A DNA stretch of 44,273 nt from RGIG6374 sp045600965 (GCA_045600965.1 JAZRYW010000001.1:1-44273); one strand, 5' to 3'. Shown: positions 24,775 to 33,474, numbered from the stretch's first letter. The notes: generated by a model not told the origin, from the sequence alone. Numbers and translations: made by a program.

Positions 24775-25568
24775 AAAGAACATTGCTTTTGGCTGTCTGC
24801 GCTTTCATAATGGCGGCAGTCTCATCCTGCAATTCCGCACCGGCTGATGTCGAAGGGGTGAAGGTTATCGCCAATCGCGGATACTGGAAGGCTGAAGGGG
24901 CTGCCCAGAACACCTTGGCCTCGCTCGTCAAGGCTCAGGAAGTGGGCGTTTACGGCTCTGAACTTGATGTGAATATGACAAAGGACGGCGTTCTTGTGGT
25001 TTGCCACGGGCCCCGTCTCGGGGATTTCAAGAAAGTCCAGGATATGACTTTTGATGAGACTCAGACCTATACACTCGAGAACGGTGAGAAGGTGCCCACC
25101 CTGGACCAGTGCCTCAGGCAGGCAAAAAAGAAGAAGAGCATGAGGATAGTCATCCAACTGAAGGAACACGCTTCTGCCGCATATGAAACTGCGGCTGCGG
25201 AAAGGATTGCCGCCGCCGTAAGGAAGGCCCGCTTTCAGAAGAATTGCATATTCATCTCCTCCAGTTTCCACGCCTGTCAGGAATTCGTCCGTCTTATGCC
25301 TGAAAACGATGTGCAGTTCCTGGGAGGCAAGATGACCCCCAGGGAAGTGCTGGACGGTGGAGTGCCCTCGATAGACTACCACTACAGCCAGTTTATGCTT
25401 CATCCCGAATGGGTGAAGCAGGCTCACGAGCTGGGAATGAATGTCAACACCTGGACTGTCGACGATCCCAAATCGATTGAGATGGTAATCGGCTACGGCG
25501 TCGATTTTGTCACCACCGACATACCTGAAATAGCGCTTGGTATCACAGGTAACGCCATAAAGGACTAA
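24771..25568 (+). CDS. Glycerophosphodiester phosphodiesterase-like lipoprotein with altered active site
   Basis: A 265-aa lipoprotein (lipobox VSSC, Cys20) of the GDPD TIM-barrel family, which cleaves glycerophosphodiesters to glycerol-3-phosphate. The usual HRGxxxxxPENT motif reads ANRGYWKAEGAAQNT: Asn35 replaces the first catalytic His, and QNT replaces ENT. Metal ligands Glu64 and Asp66 (SELDV) and His79 (VVCHG) remain. QN in place of EN is common in Bacteroidales members, but the Asn for His is unexpected and may reduce or abolish activity. ATGA overlap with the Fur-family gene puts both under the same control. Confidence 0.85.
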   Translation: MKRTLLLAVCAFIMAAVSSCNSAPADVEGVKVIANRGYWKAEGAAQNTLASLVKAQEVGVYGSELDVNMTKDGVLVVCHGPRLGDFKKVQDMTFDETQTYTLENGEKVPTLDQCLRQAKKKKSMRIVIQLKEHASAAYETAAAERIAAAVRKARFQKNCIFISSSFHACQEFVRLMPENDVQFLGGKMTPREVLDGGVPSIDYHYSQFMLHPEWVKQAHELGMNVNTWTVDDPKSIEMVIGYGVDFVTTDIPEIALGITGNAIKD

Positions 25569-25581
25569 AAACGCCGTAATT

Positions 25582-26169
25582 ATGCTGCAAATTAACTTTC
25601 TGGAAATAGTCAGCGCGTTCATCATACTGTTCGCAATCATCGATGTCACGGGCTCGATTCCCATCTTTCTGTCTCTCCGTGACCAGGGCAAGCCCATCAG
25701 GCCCGTTCAGTCCTGCGTAGTCTCATTGATCATCTTCCTGGCGTTCTTCTATGTGGGTGACGCCCTGCTTCGAATGTTCAGTGTCGATACTGCCTCCTTT
25801 GCGGTGGCAGGTTCGTTCGTCCTGTTCATCCTCGCCCTGGAGATGGTCGTCGGTGTGGAGATAATGAAAACCGAGGCGGGCGGTTCCGGAGCATCCGTGG
25901 TGCCGATTGCCTTCCCTCTTGTGGCCGGCCCCGGCGCTCTGACAACCCTTCTCGCCCTCCGTGCGGAATATGCCAACATCAACATAATGATAGCCATACT
26001 GATGAATATGGTGATAGTGTTCATAGTGTTGAAGTTCCTTGACAAGCTTTCCAACCTGCTGGGCCATACGGTGATAGTGATCCTTCGCAAGTTCTTCGGC
26101 GTCCTGCTTCTGGCCATCGCCGTGAAGATGTTCGCATCCAATCTTGCGATAGTCATCCATAGTCTGTAA
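25582..26169 (+). CDS. MarC-family integral membrane protein
   Basis: A 195-aa, six-helix membrane protein of the MarC/UPF0056 family. Recognisable segments are FAIIDVTGSIPIFLSL near the start, AFPLVAGPGALTTLL in the middle and RKFFGVLLLAIAVKM near the end. No transport function is firmly established for the family. It is 13 nt downstream of the GDPD-like gene, third in the Fur-family operon. Confidence 0.88.
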   Translation: MLQINFLEIVSAFIILFAIIDVTGSIPIFLSLRDQGKPIRPVQSCVVSLIIFLAFFYVGDALLRMFSVDTASFAVAGSFVLFILALEMVVGVEIMKTEAGGSGASVVPIAFPLVAGPGALTTLLALRAEYANINIMIAILMNMVIVFIVLKFLDKLSNLLGHTVIVILRKFFGVLLLAIAVKMFASNLAIVIHSL

Positions 26170-26179
26170 TGAGAAAAAT

Positions 26180-26210
26180 TTTGCAGGAATAAAAAAAGTT
26201 TCTACATTTG
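26180..26210 (+). promoter_or_regulatory. Consensus promoter of tRNA-Phe
   Basis: TTTG (26180-26183), exactly 19 bp, TACATTTG (26203-26210), ending 15 bp before the mature tRNA 5' end. This is the clearest promoter in the window and calibrates the others. Confidence 0.8.
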
Positions 26211-26225
26211 CAGTCCCAAAAGAAT

Positions 26226-26298
26226 GGTGCCATAGCTCAGTTGGTAGAGCAAAGGACTGAAAATCCTTGTGTCCCTGGTTCAATTCCCGGTGGCACCA
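26226..26298 (+). tRNA. tRNA-Phe (GAA)
   Basis: A complete 73-nt cloverleaf: acceptor GGTGCCA paired with TGGCACC, D stem GCTC/GAGC, anticodon stem AAGGA/TCCTT with loop CTGAAAA giving anticodon GAA at 26259-26261, T stem CCTGG/CCCGG with loop TTCAATT, discriminator A. The following bases are CCT, so the full CCA end is added enzymatically. Confidence 0.97.
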
Positions 26299-26303
26299 CC
26301 TTG

Positions 26304-26335
26304 AATGCCTCTCAGATTCGCTGAGGGGCATTTTT
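26304..26335 (+). terminator. Rho-independent terminator after tRNA-Phe
   Basis: A 12-bp stem AATGCCTCTCAG (26304-26315) with CTGAGGGGCATT (26321-26332), one T-G wobble, 5-nt loop, running into TTTTT (26331-26335). Confidence 0.85.
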
Positions 26336-26363
26336 CGTGTTTTTGCTTTTTTCGCTATATTTG
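26333..26363 (+). promoter_or_regulatory. Promoter of the deoxynucleoside kinase gene
   Basis: TTTC (26333-26336), 19 bp, TATATTTG (26356-26363). The -33 element uses the T-tract of the preceding terminator. The -7 element lies inside the longest open frame and so supports the ATG at 26380 as the start. Confidence 0.6.
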
Positions 26364-26379
26364 CAGAGGCTTCATCATT

Positions 26380-26991
26380 ATGTTCATAGGAATAGCAGGA
26401 AACATAGGCGCCGGAAAGACCACACTCACCCGTATGCTCGCCGGGCATTATGGATGGACTCCCAAGTACGAGTCCGTCGCCTTCAACCCATATCTGGAGG
26501 ACTATTACAGGGACATAAGCCGCTGGGCCTACAATCTGGAGACCTATTTCCTTGCGCAGAGGTTCCGCGACCTGGTGGAGATATCCCGTTCGGATGAGGT
26601 CATCGTGCAGGATAGGACCCTTATGGAGGGTGTCAACGTATTTGTGGCCAACAATGTCAATATGGGTAACCTGTCGCAGCGTGACTATGACACCTACCTT
26701 CAGCTGTACAACCTGATGATGGGTATGGTGCGGGAGCCCGACCTGCTTATCTATCTCCGTTGCACGACCGGCGCTCTGGCAGGCAGGATACGCAAGCGCG
26801 GCCGCGAATACGAACAGGGCCTGAGCCTTGAATATCTCGGCAATCTGAACGACTTGTACGAGAAGTGGATATCTTCCTGCAAGTGCCGCGTCATCACATT
26901 CGATGCCGACATCCTTGATTTCGAAAACCGGCCCGAGGACTTTTCTGTCATAATCGACAGGATTGACGCCGAACTGTTCGGCCTTTTCTGA
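26380..26991 (+). CDS. Deoxynucleoside kinase
   Basis: A 203-aa kinase of the dNK/dGK-dCK family, phosphorylating deoxynucleosides for salvage. P-loop GNIGAGKTT (7-15), QDRTLMEG (the DRS-type ERS motif) and the LID-like RIRKRGREYEQGLSLEYL are clear. The frame runs upstream to 26305, but that region holds the promoter and the translated extension is not conserved-looking. Specificity cannot be read from sequence; Bacteroidales relatives are annotated simply as dNK. It precedes the symporter by 10 nt. Confidence 0.9.
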   Translation: MFIGIAGNIGAGKTTLTRMLAGHYGWTPKYESVAFNPYLEDYYRDISRWAYNLETYFLAQRFRDLVEISRSDEVIVQDRTLMEGVNVFVANNVNMGNLSQRDYDTYLQLYNLMMGMVREPDLLIYLRCTTGALAGRIRKRGREYEQGLSLEYLGNLNDLYEKWISSCKCRVITFDADILDFENRPEDFSVIIDRIDAELFGLF

Positions 26992-27001
26992 GAATACCGT
27001 T

Positions 27002-28363
27002 ATGGAGTTGCTGAAGGAGATCAACGCTGTCATATGGAGTCCTGCACTCGAGGTCCTGCTGGTACTGGCTGGACTCTACTTCTCCATAGGGACCCGTTTC
27101 GTACAGTTCCGCAGGCTTCGCACCATGCTCCGCATTCTCAGGCCGTCGCGGACAGGCAAGGACGGAATAAGTTCGTTTCAGGCCTTCTGCCTTTCCCTTT
27201 CCGGCCGTGTGGGGACCGGCAATATCGTCGGCGTGGCCACGGCCATTGCCATCGGAGGCCCAGGAGCTGTGTTCTGGATGTGGGTAGTGGCGATTTTGGG
27301 CGCTTCCACGGCATTCGTGGAGGCTACTCTTGCGCAGCTCTACAAGTTCAAGCACGACGGAATCTGGCGGGGCGGTCCTTTCTCCTATATCAGCGAAGGC
27401 CTGGGCTGCAAGCCTCTCGCCTTCCTTTTTGCCGGTGTGGTGGTCTTCGGCAGCGGGCTTTTCTGCACCACGGTACAGGCAAACGGTATGGCATCCGCTT
27501 TTTCCTATTCGTTCGGAGCCGGCCAGCTTTGGAGTGGAATAGTGATGGCCGCGCTTGTGGCCCTGGTAGTCGTCGGCGGCGCGAGGCGCATTGCAGCCTT
27601 CGCCGGACTGGTCACGCCGTTCATGGCCATCGGCTATGTGGCAATCACCCTGGTGGTGCTGGTCTGCAACTGGAGGGGCATTCCTTCCGCTCTGGCGAGC
27701 ATTGTGACAAACGCCTTCGGAATCAACCCGATATGCGGCGGCGTTCTCGGCTCCACAATCTTGATGGGAGTCAAGCGGGGCCTGTTCTCCAACGAGGCCG
27801 GTATGGGTACGGTGGCGATCCCGTCCGCATCCGCTGAGGTCAACCATCCCGCGGAACAGGGGCTGGCGCAGTCATTCTCCGTATATGTCGACACTCTTCT
27901 GGTCTGCACGGCCACTGCGCTTATGCTGCTCACCACAGGTTGCTACAACGTCATAGACTCCACCACCGGCTCCCTGCTGGTATCCAATGTTCCCGAACTC
28001 GGCAACAACTACGTGGCATTCACGCAAAGTGCGGCTGATACGGTGTTCAGGGGCTTCGGAAGTCCGTTCATCTGCATTTCCCTCGCCTTCTTCGCATTCA
28101 CGACTATCGTGGCATACTATTTCTATTCCGAGTCAAGTCTGGTGTTTATGCTGCGCAGGCATCCCAGGGCCTCGAAAGCGGCCGTCAACTGCTTCAAGAT
28201 GTTTTTTCTTGCCGCGATAGTGTTCGGCGCAGGGAAGGAGGCTGACCTTGTGTGGGCCCTCGGTGACATAGGCACAGGGACTATGGCCTGGATAAACGTC
28301 ATATGCATTCTTCTCCTTTCTCCACACGCCTTCAGGTCGCTGAAGGATTACGAGAGGAAGTAG
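27002..28363 (+). CDS. Sodium:alanine symporter family (AGCS) protein
   Basis: A 453-aa polytopic transporter. N-terminal segments (LLVLAGLYFSIGTRFVQFR, SGRVGTGNIVGVATAIAIGG, the latter containing the AGCS GTGNI signature) and KRGLFSNEAGMGTVAIPSA are typical of AGCS proteins, which cotransport alanine or glycine with Na+. ATG at 27002 begins the conserved MELLKEINAVIW; the frame's upstream 13 codons overlap the kinase gene and are rejected. Likely cotranscribed with the kinase gene. Confidence 0.93.
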   Translation: MELLKEINAVIWSPALEVLLVLAGLYFSIGTRFVQFRRLRTMLRILRPSRTGKDGISSFQAFCLSLSGRVGTGNIVGVATAIAIGGPGAVFWMWVVAILGASTAFVEATLAQLYKFKHDGIWRGGPFSYISEGLGCKPLAFLFAGVVVFGSGLFCTTVQANGMASAFSYSFGAGQLWSGIVMAALVALVVVGGARRIAAFAGLVTPFMAIGYVAITLVVLVCNWRGIPSALASIVTNAFGINPICGGVLGSTILMGVKRGLFSNEAGMGTVAIPSASAEVNHPAEQGLAQSFSVYVDTLLVCTATALMLLTTGCYNVIDSTTGSLLVSNVPELGNNYVAFTQSAADTVFRGFGSPFICISLAFFAFTTIVAYYFYSESSLVFMLRRHPRASKAAVNCFKMFFLAAIVFGAGKEADLVWALGDIGTGTMAWINVICILLLSPHAFRSLKDYERK

Positions 28364-28441
28364 CCCGACCGGCTTTGAACGTGCCCCTCAGAACGTTGCG
28401 GCGGTGCGTTGATTTCTTGTTGAAAACTATTTGAATTTTGC

Positions 28442-28473
28442 TTTCAGTGATGGCGAAAATTGCCATAACTTTG
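28442..28473 (+). promoter_or_regulatory. Candidate promoter of nrdDG
   Basis: TTTC (28442-28445), 20 bp, TAACTTTG (28466-28473), 29 bp before the nrdD ATG at 28503. I see no convincing NrdR box in 28364-28502. Confidence 0.5.
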
Positions 28474-28502
28474 AAAACGATTTACACAAAAGCGACACGC
28501 AA

Positions 28503-30659
28503 ATGCAAGTAATAAAAAGAAACGGCGATATCGTCCAGTTCGACATCAACAAGATAAAGTCGGCTGTCAACTCGGCCTTCGTGGCCTGCGGATACGACAG
28601 GGCTCCCGCATCATTCTTCGAAAGCCTCGAGCATCTCTTCTCGATGTTTGACGATGACTACACCTTCAAGGTAGAGAAAATCCAGGACATCGTGGAGACG
28701 CACCTTATGTATGAGAAATGCTACAAGGTTGCCAAGGCCTATGTCCTTTATCGTGACAAGCACAAGGAGCTGCGTTTCATCAAGGAGCGTGTCGACTATA
28801 TGGACACATACGCCTTCTCCGATGACAATGCGGCCACAGCCTCCGAGACTGATGCCAATGCCAACGTATCGCTAAAGAACGTGGCCAACCTCGACGGTGA
28901 AGTGTTCAAGACACTGAACAGGCAGATCCAGCGCTACCGTATGAAGAAGAAACTCAAGGAACTGTTCCCTGAGGTGGCCGACCAGTATGAGGTTGACCTG
29001 CAGTCGCGTGTCATATACGTTCACGACGAGGCCTCTTCGCCTTCCGTGAAGAACTATTGCGAGGCAGTGTCGCTCTACCCGTTCGTGCTTGAAGGCACTT
29101 CCGGTATGGACGGCCTCGGAGCCTCCGCTCCCAAGAACCTCAGCAGCTTCTGCGGCCAGTTCTGCAACCTTGCCTTCCTGCTTTCGGCACAGTGCAAGGG
29201 CGCCGTGGCATTCGGCGAGTTTTTCAACGTGTTCGACTATTTCTGTGTGAAGGATTTCGGAGCTGACTATCCCCACCGCCTCGACGAGGTGGCTTCAATC
29301 TATCCCAGAAGGACGATAGGCCAGACCATCCATCAGTATTACCAGCAGATTGTATACGGCATCAACCAGCCCGCCGGCAACCGCTGCTATCAGTCACCCT
29401 TCACGAACATCAGTTATTACGATTCCAACTACTGGCACGCCCTGTTCGATGAATTCTTCTTCCCGGACGGAACGAAGCCGGTATGGGAAAGGGTCGATTT
29501 CCTGCAGAAGGACTTTATGCGCTGGTTCAATGCCGAAAGGTCGAGGACCCTGCTGACCTTCCCTGTCGAGACAATGGCCCTGCTCTCCGACGGCAAGGAC
29601 ATCAAGGACAAGGACTACAAGGACTTCACCGCAAAGATGTATGCTGAGGGCCACTCTTTCTTCACCTACATATCCGACAATCCCAACGGCCTTGCAAGCT
29701 GCTGCCGCCTGCGCAACGAGATTCAGGACAATGTCTTCACGTTCACCAACGGCCTTACGGGCGTCCAGACGGGAAGCGCCAATGTCATAACTCTCAACCT
29801 GAACCGCATCATACAGAACTGGGCCAGGGAGAAGGAGCTGGAAAGGGCCTATGTTTCAGCCAACTTCAGTGAGCTTGCCCCTGACTTCAAACAATATCTG
29901 GTGTCCATACTCGAGCGCGTGTACAAATATCACATTGCATACAAGACTCTCCTCTACGAGACCGAGGAAGCGGGTATGTTCAACGCATCGAAGGCCGGCT
30001 ACATAAAGATGAACAAACTGTACAGCACCATAGGTGAGAACGGTATCAACGAAGCCGCTGAATTCGTGGGCCTGAAATGCAACTACAACAGGGACTATAT
30101 GGAATTCTGCCGTCTTGTGACCGGTACCATCAGCGAACAGAACAAGCTCCACTCCACAAAGAAGTTCCAGTTCAACCAGGAGTTCGTCCCCGCCGAGGGC
30201 CTGAGTTCCAAGAACTACAGGTGGGACAAGGCCGACGGCTACTGGGTTCCCGAAGACCGCGTGCTCTACAATTCATACTTCTATCTCGCAGAAGACCCCG
30301 AGACTTCGGTCCTCGACAAGTTCCGTCTTCACGGCCGCGAGTTCACCGAACTGCTTGACGGTGGCGTGGGTCTCCACTGCAATCTCTCCGAGCATCTCTC
30401 TAAGGAGCAGTATCTCAAGCTTCTCGACTTCGCCATAGAGCAGGGTACGTCCTATTTCACTTTCAACATCCCGAACAGCGAGTGCACCAATCCCGACTGC
30501 CACCACATTGTCAAGACACCTCTTGACGTATGCCCCAAGTGCGGTGCAAGGATGCGCCAGTGGACCCGCGTCATAGGTTTCCTGCGCCCCATCGACAATT
30601 TTGACCAATACCGTTATCAGGAAGCGAAGAAGCGGTATTACGCAGGGACGGTCGAATGA
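28503..30659 (+). CDS. nrdD: Anaerobic ribonucleoside-triphosphate reductase
   Basis: A 718-aa class III reductase making dNTPs without oxygen. It has an N-terminal ATP-cone (QVIKRNGDIVQFDINKIKSA, about 2-90), a catalytic ten-stranded core with NPNGLASCCRLRNE (about 393-406), a four-Cys zinc site near the C-terminus (SECTNPDC, VCPKCGARM) and glycyl-radical loop RVIGFLRP with Gly692, near the position in known NrdD. The frame is open from 28431, but a promoter lies inside it, so I start at 28503. ATGA-coupled to its activase. Confidence 0.95.
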   Translation: MQVIKRNGDIVQFDINKIKSAVNSAFVACGYDRAPASFFESLEHLFSMFDDDYTFKVEKIQDIVETHLMYEKCYKVAKAYVLYRDKHKELRFIKERVDYMDTYAFSDDNAATASETDANANVSLKNVANLDGEVFKTLNRQIQRYRMKKKLKELFPEVADQYEVDLQSRVIYVHDEASSPSVKNYCEAVSLYPFVLEGTSGMDGLGASAPKNLSSFCGQFCNLAFLLSAQCKGAVAFGEFFNVFDYFCVKDFGADYPHRLDEVASIYPRRTIGQTIHQYYQQIVYGINQPAGNRCYQSPFTNISYYDSNYWHALFDEFFFPDGTKPVWERVDFLQKDFMRWFNAERSRTLLTFPVETMALLSDGKDIKDKDYKDFTAKMYAEGHSFFTYISDNPNGLASCCRLRNEIQDNVFTFTNGLTGVQTGSANVITLNLNRIIQNWAREKELERAYVSANFSELAPDFKQYLVSILERVYKYHIAYKTLLYETEEAGMFNASKAGYIKMNKLYSTIGENGINEAAEFVGLKCNYNRDYMEFCRLVTGTISEQNKLHSTKKFQFNQEFVPAEGLSSKNYRWDKADGYWVPEDRVLYNSYFYLAEDPETSVLDKFRLHGREFTELLDGGVGLHCNLSEHLSKEQYLKLLDFAIEQGTSYFTFNIPNSECTNPDCHHIVKTPLDVCPKCGARMRQWTRVIGFLRPIDNFDQYRYQEAKKRYYAGTVE

Positions 30660-31126
30660 AGTTTGCAGAGACAATGGTAGTTTTCAGGGAGATCCCGGAC
30701 GAGATTGCCCTGGCAATCAACATCAGCAACTGCCCCGTCGGGTGCCCCGGATGCCATTCCAAGTATCTGGCACAGGACATAGGAGAGACTCTGGACAGGG
30801 ATTCCCTCAGAAAACTGATTGAAGGTAATCCCGGAATATCCTGCGTGTCGTTTATGGGCGGTGATGCAGATCCCAAGGGACTTGTTGAACTGTCCCTGTG
30901 GGTCAGGGAGACCTGGCCGGCCTTGAAGACCTGCTGGTACTCCGGCCGTACTATGGATGTTGACGAACCCTATGTGTCGGCGTTCAACTATGTGAAAGTC
31001 GGCCCTTACATCGAAGAAAGAGGCCCTCTGGACAGCCCCACGACCAACCAGCGTTTCTATTCCGTAAGTGTGGAGCAGGGAAGAGCGGCGCTCGTGGATC
31101 TCACGCACCGTTTCACGCGCCGCTGA
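30656..31126 (+). CDS. nrdG: Anaerobic ribonucleotide reductase activating protein
   Basis: A 156-aa radical-SAM activase that installs the glycyl radical in NrdD. The Cys triad Cys26-x3-Cys30-x2-Cys33 (CPVGCPGC) is the radical-SAM [4Fe-4S] motif, and SFMGGDAD is the GGE-like SAM-binding region. Compact, as is usual for NrdG. Its start overlaps the nrdD stop by 4 nt. An anaerobic lifestyle follows. Confidence 0.92.
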   Translation: MKFAETMVVFREIPDEIALAINISNCPVGCPGCHSKYLAQDIGETLDRDSLRKLIEGNPGISCVSFMGGDADPKGLVELSLWVRETWPALKTCWYSGRTMDVDEPYVSAFNYVKVGPYIEERGPLDSPTTNQRFYSVSVEQGRAALVDLTHRFTRR

Positions 31127-31141
31127 GGGCGTTTGAAAAAA

Positions 31142-31174
31142 TTGTTTCCATATCGCCAAATTTATCTATATTTG
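31142..31174 (+). promoter_or_regulatory. Promoter of tRNA-Pro
   Basis: TTTC (31145-31148), 18 bp, TATATTTG (31167-31174), 14 bp upstream of the mature tRNA. Confidence 0.65.
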
Positions 31175-31188
31175 CAGTCCAATTGAAT

Positions 31189-31262
31189 CGGGATTTGGCG
31201 CAGTTGGCTAGCGCGCTGCGTTCGGGACGCAGAGGTCGGGTGTTCGAGTCACCTAATCCCGA
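31189..31262 (+). tRNA. tRNA-Pro (CGG)
   Basis: A 74-nt cloverleaf: acceptor CGGGATT with AATCCCG, D stem GCGC/GCGC, anticodon stem CTGCG/CGCAG with loop TTCGGGA giving anticodon CGG (reads CCG), T stem GGGTG/CACCT with loop TTCGAGT, discriminator A. The C1-G72 pair is typical of proline tRNA. CCA is not encoded (CAG follows). Confidence 0.95.
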
Positions 31263-31265
31263 CAG

Positions 31266-31305
31266 TGACCTTCAAGTCTTTATGATTTGAAGGTCATTTC
31301 TTTTT
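31266..31305 (+). terminator. Rho-independent terminator after tRNA-Pro
   Basis: Stem TGACCTTCAA (31266-31275) with TTGAAGGTCA (31287-31296), 11-nt loop, followed by TTTCTTTTT. Confidence 0.8.
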
Positions 31306-31332
31306 GGTCTGTTGGTTTTTTTCTTAACTTTG
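31303..31332 (+). promoter_or_regulatory. Promoter of trxB
   Basis: TTTG (31303-31306), 18 bp, TAACTTTG (31325-31332), about 38 bp before the trxB ATG. As at tRNA-Phe, the -33 element borrows the preceding terminator's T-tract. Confidence 0.6.
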
Positions 31333-31369
31333 CAAGTTACTATTCATAATTGTTTCAAACAGGTAGGAA

Positions 31370-32305
31370 ATGGATGCGACTGAAAAAGTGAATGTCCTTA
31401 TTATCGGCGGAGGGCCTGCCGGTTACACTGCTGCCATTTATGCATCAAGGGCGAACCTTTCGCCGGTCGTGTACGAAGGTCTGCAGCCCGGAGGCCAGCT
31501 TACCCAGACCACGCAGGTTGACAATTTCCCCGGCTATCCCCAGGGAATTGACGGCACTGCGATGATGGAGGACATACGTTCGCAGGCTGTGAGGCTTGGC
31601 GCCGACATACGTTCCGGTTACGTCGTGTCCGTAGACTTTTCCTCGTCCAGACGCATTGCCGTCATCGACGGTGGGCATACCATAGAAGCCGGGACTGTGA
31701 TCATAGCCACCGGGGCCACCGCGAAATACCTCGGCCTCGAATCCGAGGAGAGGTTCAAGGGACTGGGCGTTTCGGCCTGTGCCACCTGTGACGGCTTCTT
31801 CTACAGGCGCAAGGATGTGGCTGTTGTGGGTGGAGGCGACACTGCCTGCGAGGAGGCGACCTATCTGGCAGGTCTCTGCCGCAAGGTCTATATGATAGTA
31901 AGGCGCGATGTCTTCCGCGCATCGAAGGCAATGCAGCGGCGCGTGGCCGACACTCCCAATATCGAAGTTCTGTGGAACTGCAACACAAGGGAGATACTCG
32001 GCGACGAATCAGGCGTGAGCGGTGTGCGCATCGCAAGGAACAATGGCGAGATATTTGATATAGCGGTTGACGGGTTCTTCCTTGCCATCGGGCACCATCC
32101 CAACAGCGAGATATTCAAGCCCTATGTCAAAACTGACGCCGAGGGCTATATCCTGACGGAAGGGAAGGGTACGCAGACCAGTGCGGAAGGCGTTTTCGCC
32201 GCGGGCGATGTGCAGGACCCCACATACCGTCAGGCGATAAATGCGGCTGCATCGGGTTGCCGTGCGGCAATGGATGCCGAACGATATATCAGGGACAATC
32301 AATGA
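31370..32305 (+). CDS. trxB: Thioredoxin reductase
   Basis: A 311-aa FAD/NADPH enzyme reducing thioredoxin. FAD-binding GGGPAGYTAAIYASRA at the start, redox pair Cys137-AT-Cys140 in CATCDGFFY, NADPH-binding GGGDTACEEA, and a C-terminal FAD motif GVFAAGDVQD are all intact. It leads a run of trxB-bamD-rpoZ-recN-pepP with overlaps or short gaps, probably one transcript. Confidence 0.95.
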   Translation: MDATEKVNVLIIGGGPAGYTAAIYASRANLSPVVYEGLQPGGQLTQTTQVDNFPGYPQGIDGTAMMEDIRSQAVRLGADIRSGYVVSVDFSSSRRIAVIDGGHTIEAGTVIIATGATAKYLGLESEERFKGLGVSACATCDGFFYRRKDVAVVGGGDTACEEATYLAGLCRKVYMIVRRDVFRASKAMQRRVADTPNIEVLWNCNTREILGDESGVSGVRIARNNGEIFDIAVDGFFLAIGHHPNSEIFKPYVKTDAEGYILTEGKGTQTSAEGVFAAGDVQDPTYRQAINAAASGCRAAMDAERYIRDNQ

Positions 32306-33138
32306 CCGGAATGCTGAAACTCAAATACATACTCACGGCAACACTCATAGTGGCTCTTCAGGCGGCTCTGACCTCCTGCAAGACCCAGTATGACCTGCTG
32401 CTTGAAAGCTACGACACCGAGGCGAAGTATACGGCGGCCTTCGAGTATTTCGAGACCGGCAAGTATCAGAAGTCCGCGGCCCTTTTCGAATCCCTGACAC
32501 TTTCGGTCAAGAACGATGCCCGTGAGGATACGGTCCAGTTCTATATGGGCCTGAGCAATTACAATTTCGGCGACTACTTCACGGCAGAAAGCAACTTCTC
32601 GGATTTTCTTTCGGTATTCCCCCGCAGTCCGTTCTCTTCTGAGGCCAGATATCTCAGGATAGACTGTCTCTACAGGAAGACCTATCGCTATGAACTCGAT
32701 CAGCTGCCGACTTATTCCGCCATCAGTGAAATAGAGGAATATCTGAGAATAGAGCCCAACTCACGTTATGCCGACCTTTGCCGGGAAATGCTCGTTGACC
32801 TTAACGAGCGCCTTGACAGGAAGGCATTCGAGGCGGCAAGGCTGTATTACCATATGGAGGATTATATGGCGGCGCACTATGCATTCAAGAACGTGCTCAA
32901 GGATGATGCGGACAACGTATACCGTGAGGATGTGCTCTACTATACGGCGCTGTCGGCATACAAGTACGCCTCATTGAGCATCCCGGAAAAGCAGCGTGAG
33001 CGTTATGTCACCTTTGAGGACGACTATTACTCATTCGCGGGTGAATTCCCCGAGTCCAAATACAGAAAGGAACTCGACAACCTTCACGAAAGGGTGCAGA
33101 GGATCCTCAAGAAAACGTCAACAGAAACAGAAGAATAA
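32302..33138 (+). CDS. bamD: Outer-membrane assembly lipoprotein BamD
   Basis: A 278-aa lipoprotein, lipobox LTSC (Cys26), followed by tetratricopeptide-like helical repeats (AAFEYFETGKYQKSAALFES, DYFTAESNFSDFLSVFPRS and others). It belongs to the BamD/ComL family, which docks onto BamA (present at 41680) in barrel insertion. Start ATG overlaps the trxB stop as ATGA. The reading frame extends to 32257 but that part lies within trxB. Confidence 0.88.
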   Translation: MTGMLKLKYILTATLIVALQAALTSCKTQYDLLLESYDTEAKYTAAFEYFETGKYQKSAALFESLTLSVKNDAREDTVQFYMGLSNYNFGDYFTAESNFSDFLSVFPRSPFSSEARYLRIDCLYRKTYRYELDQLPTYSAISEIEEYLRIEPNSRYADLCREMLVDLNERLDRKAFEAARLYYHMEDYMAAHYAFKNVLKDDADNVYREDVLYYTALSAYKYASLSIPEKQRERYVTFEDDYYSFAGEFPESKYRKELDNLHERVQRILKKTSTETEE

Positions 33139-33139
33139 T

Positions 33140-33463
33140 ATGGAAATCAAAAGTACAGTTCCGAACAACACCATCACCAGGAACCTCAGCGAAGTGGCGG
33201 CTCCTACAGGCAACATTTACGAATCAGTGGTCATCATCGCCAAGCGCGCCAACCAGATAGCAGTCGAGGAGAAGAAGGAGCTCACCGAGAAGCTCGAGGA
33301 GTTCTCAAACTATGCCGACACACTCGAAGAGACCTTTGAGAACCGCGAACAGATTGAAATCTCCAGGTATTATGAGAAACTTCCCAAGCCGGCTCTCATA
33401 GCCACTGAGGAGTTTATGGAGAACCGTATCTATCACCGCAACGCAGCAAAGGATAACGAATAA
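33140..33463 (+). CDS. rpoZ: RNA polymerase omega subunit (Bacteroidota type)
   Basis: A 107-aa protein with the omega/Rpb6-like core GNIYESVVIIAKRANQIAVEEKKELTEKL in residues roughly 24-53 and a helical, acidic tail. This corresponds to the divergent omega subunit of Bacteroidota, here in the place between bamD and recN usual for the group. Start is the ATG 1 nt after bamD; an upstream extension in the same frame overlaps bamD and is rejected. Confidence 0.8.
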   Translation: MEIKSTVPNNTITRNLSEVAAPTGNIYESVVIIAKRANQIAVEEKKELTEKLEEFSNYADTLEETFENREQIEISRYYEKLPKPALIATEEFMENRIYHRNAAKDNE

Positions 33464-33474
33464 TTCATCAGGCT

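Noticed and set aside
25723..27033. Long open frame of 436 codons on the minus strand
   Set aside because: It runs antisense through marC, the tRNA-Phe gene, its terminator and the deoxynucleoside kinase gene, and the translation has no recognisable domain.
26948..27847. Open frame of 299 codons on the minus strand
   Set aside because: Antisense to the clear AGCS symporter gene; low-complexity, His/Arg/Gly-rich translation typical of shadow frames in GC-rich DNA.
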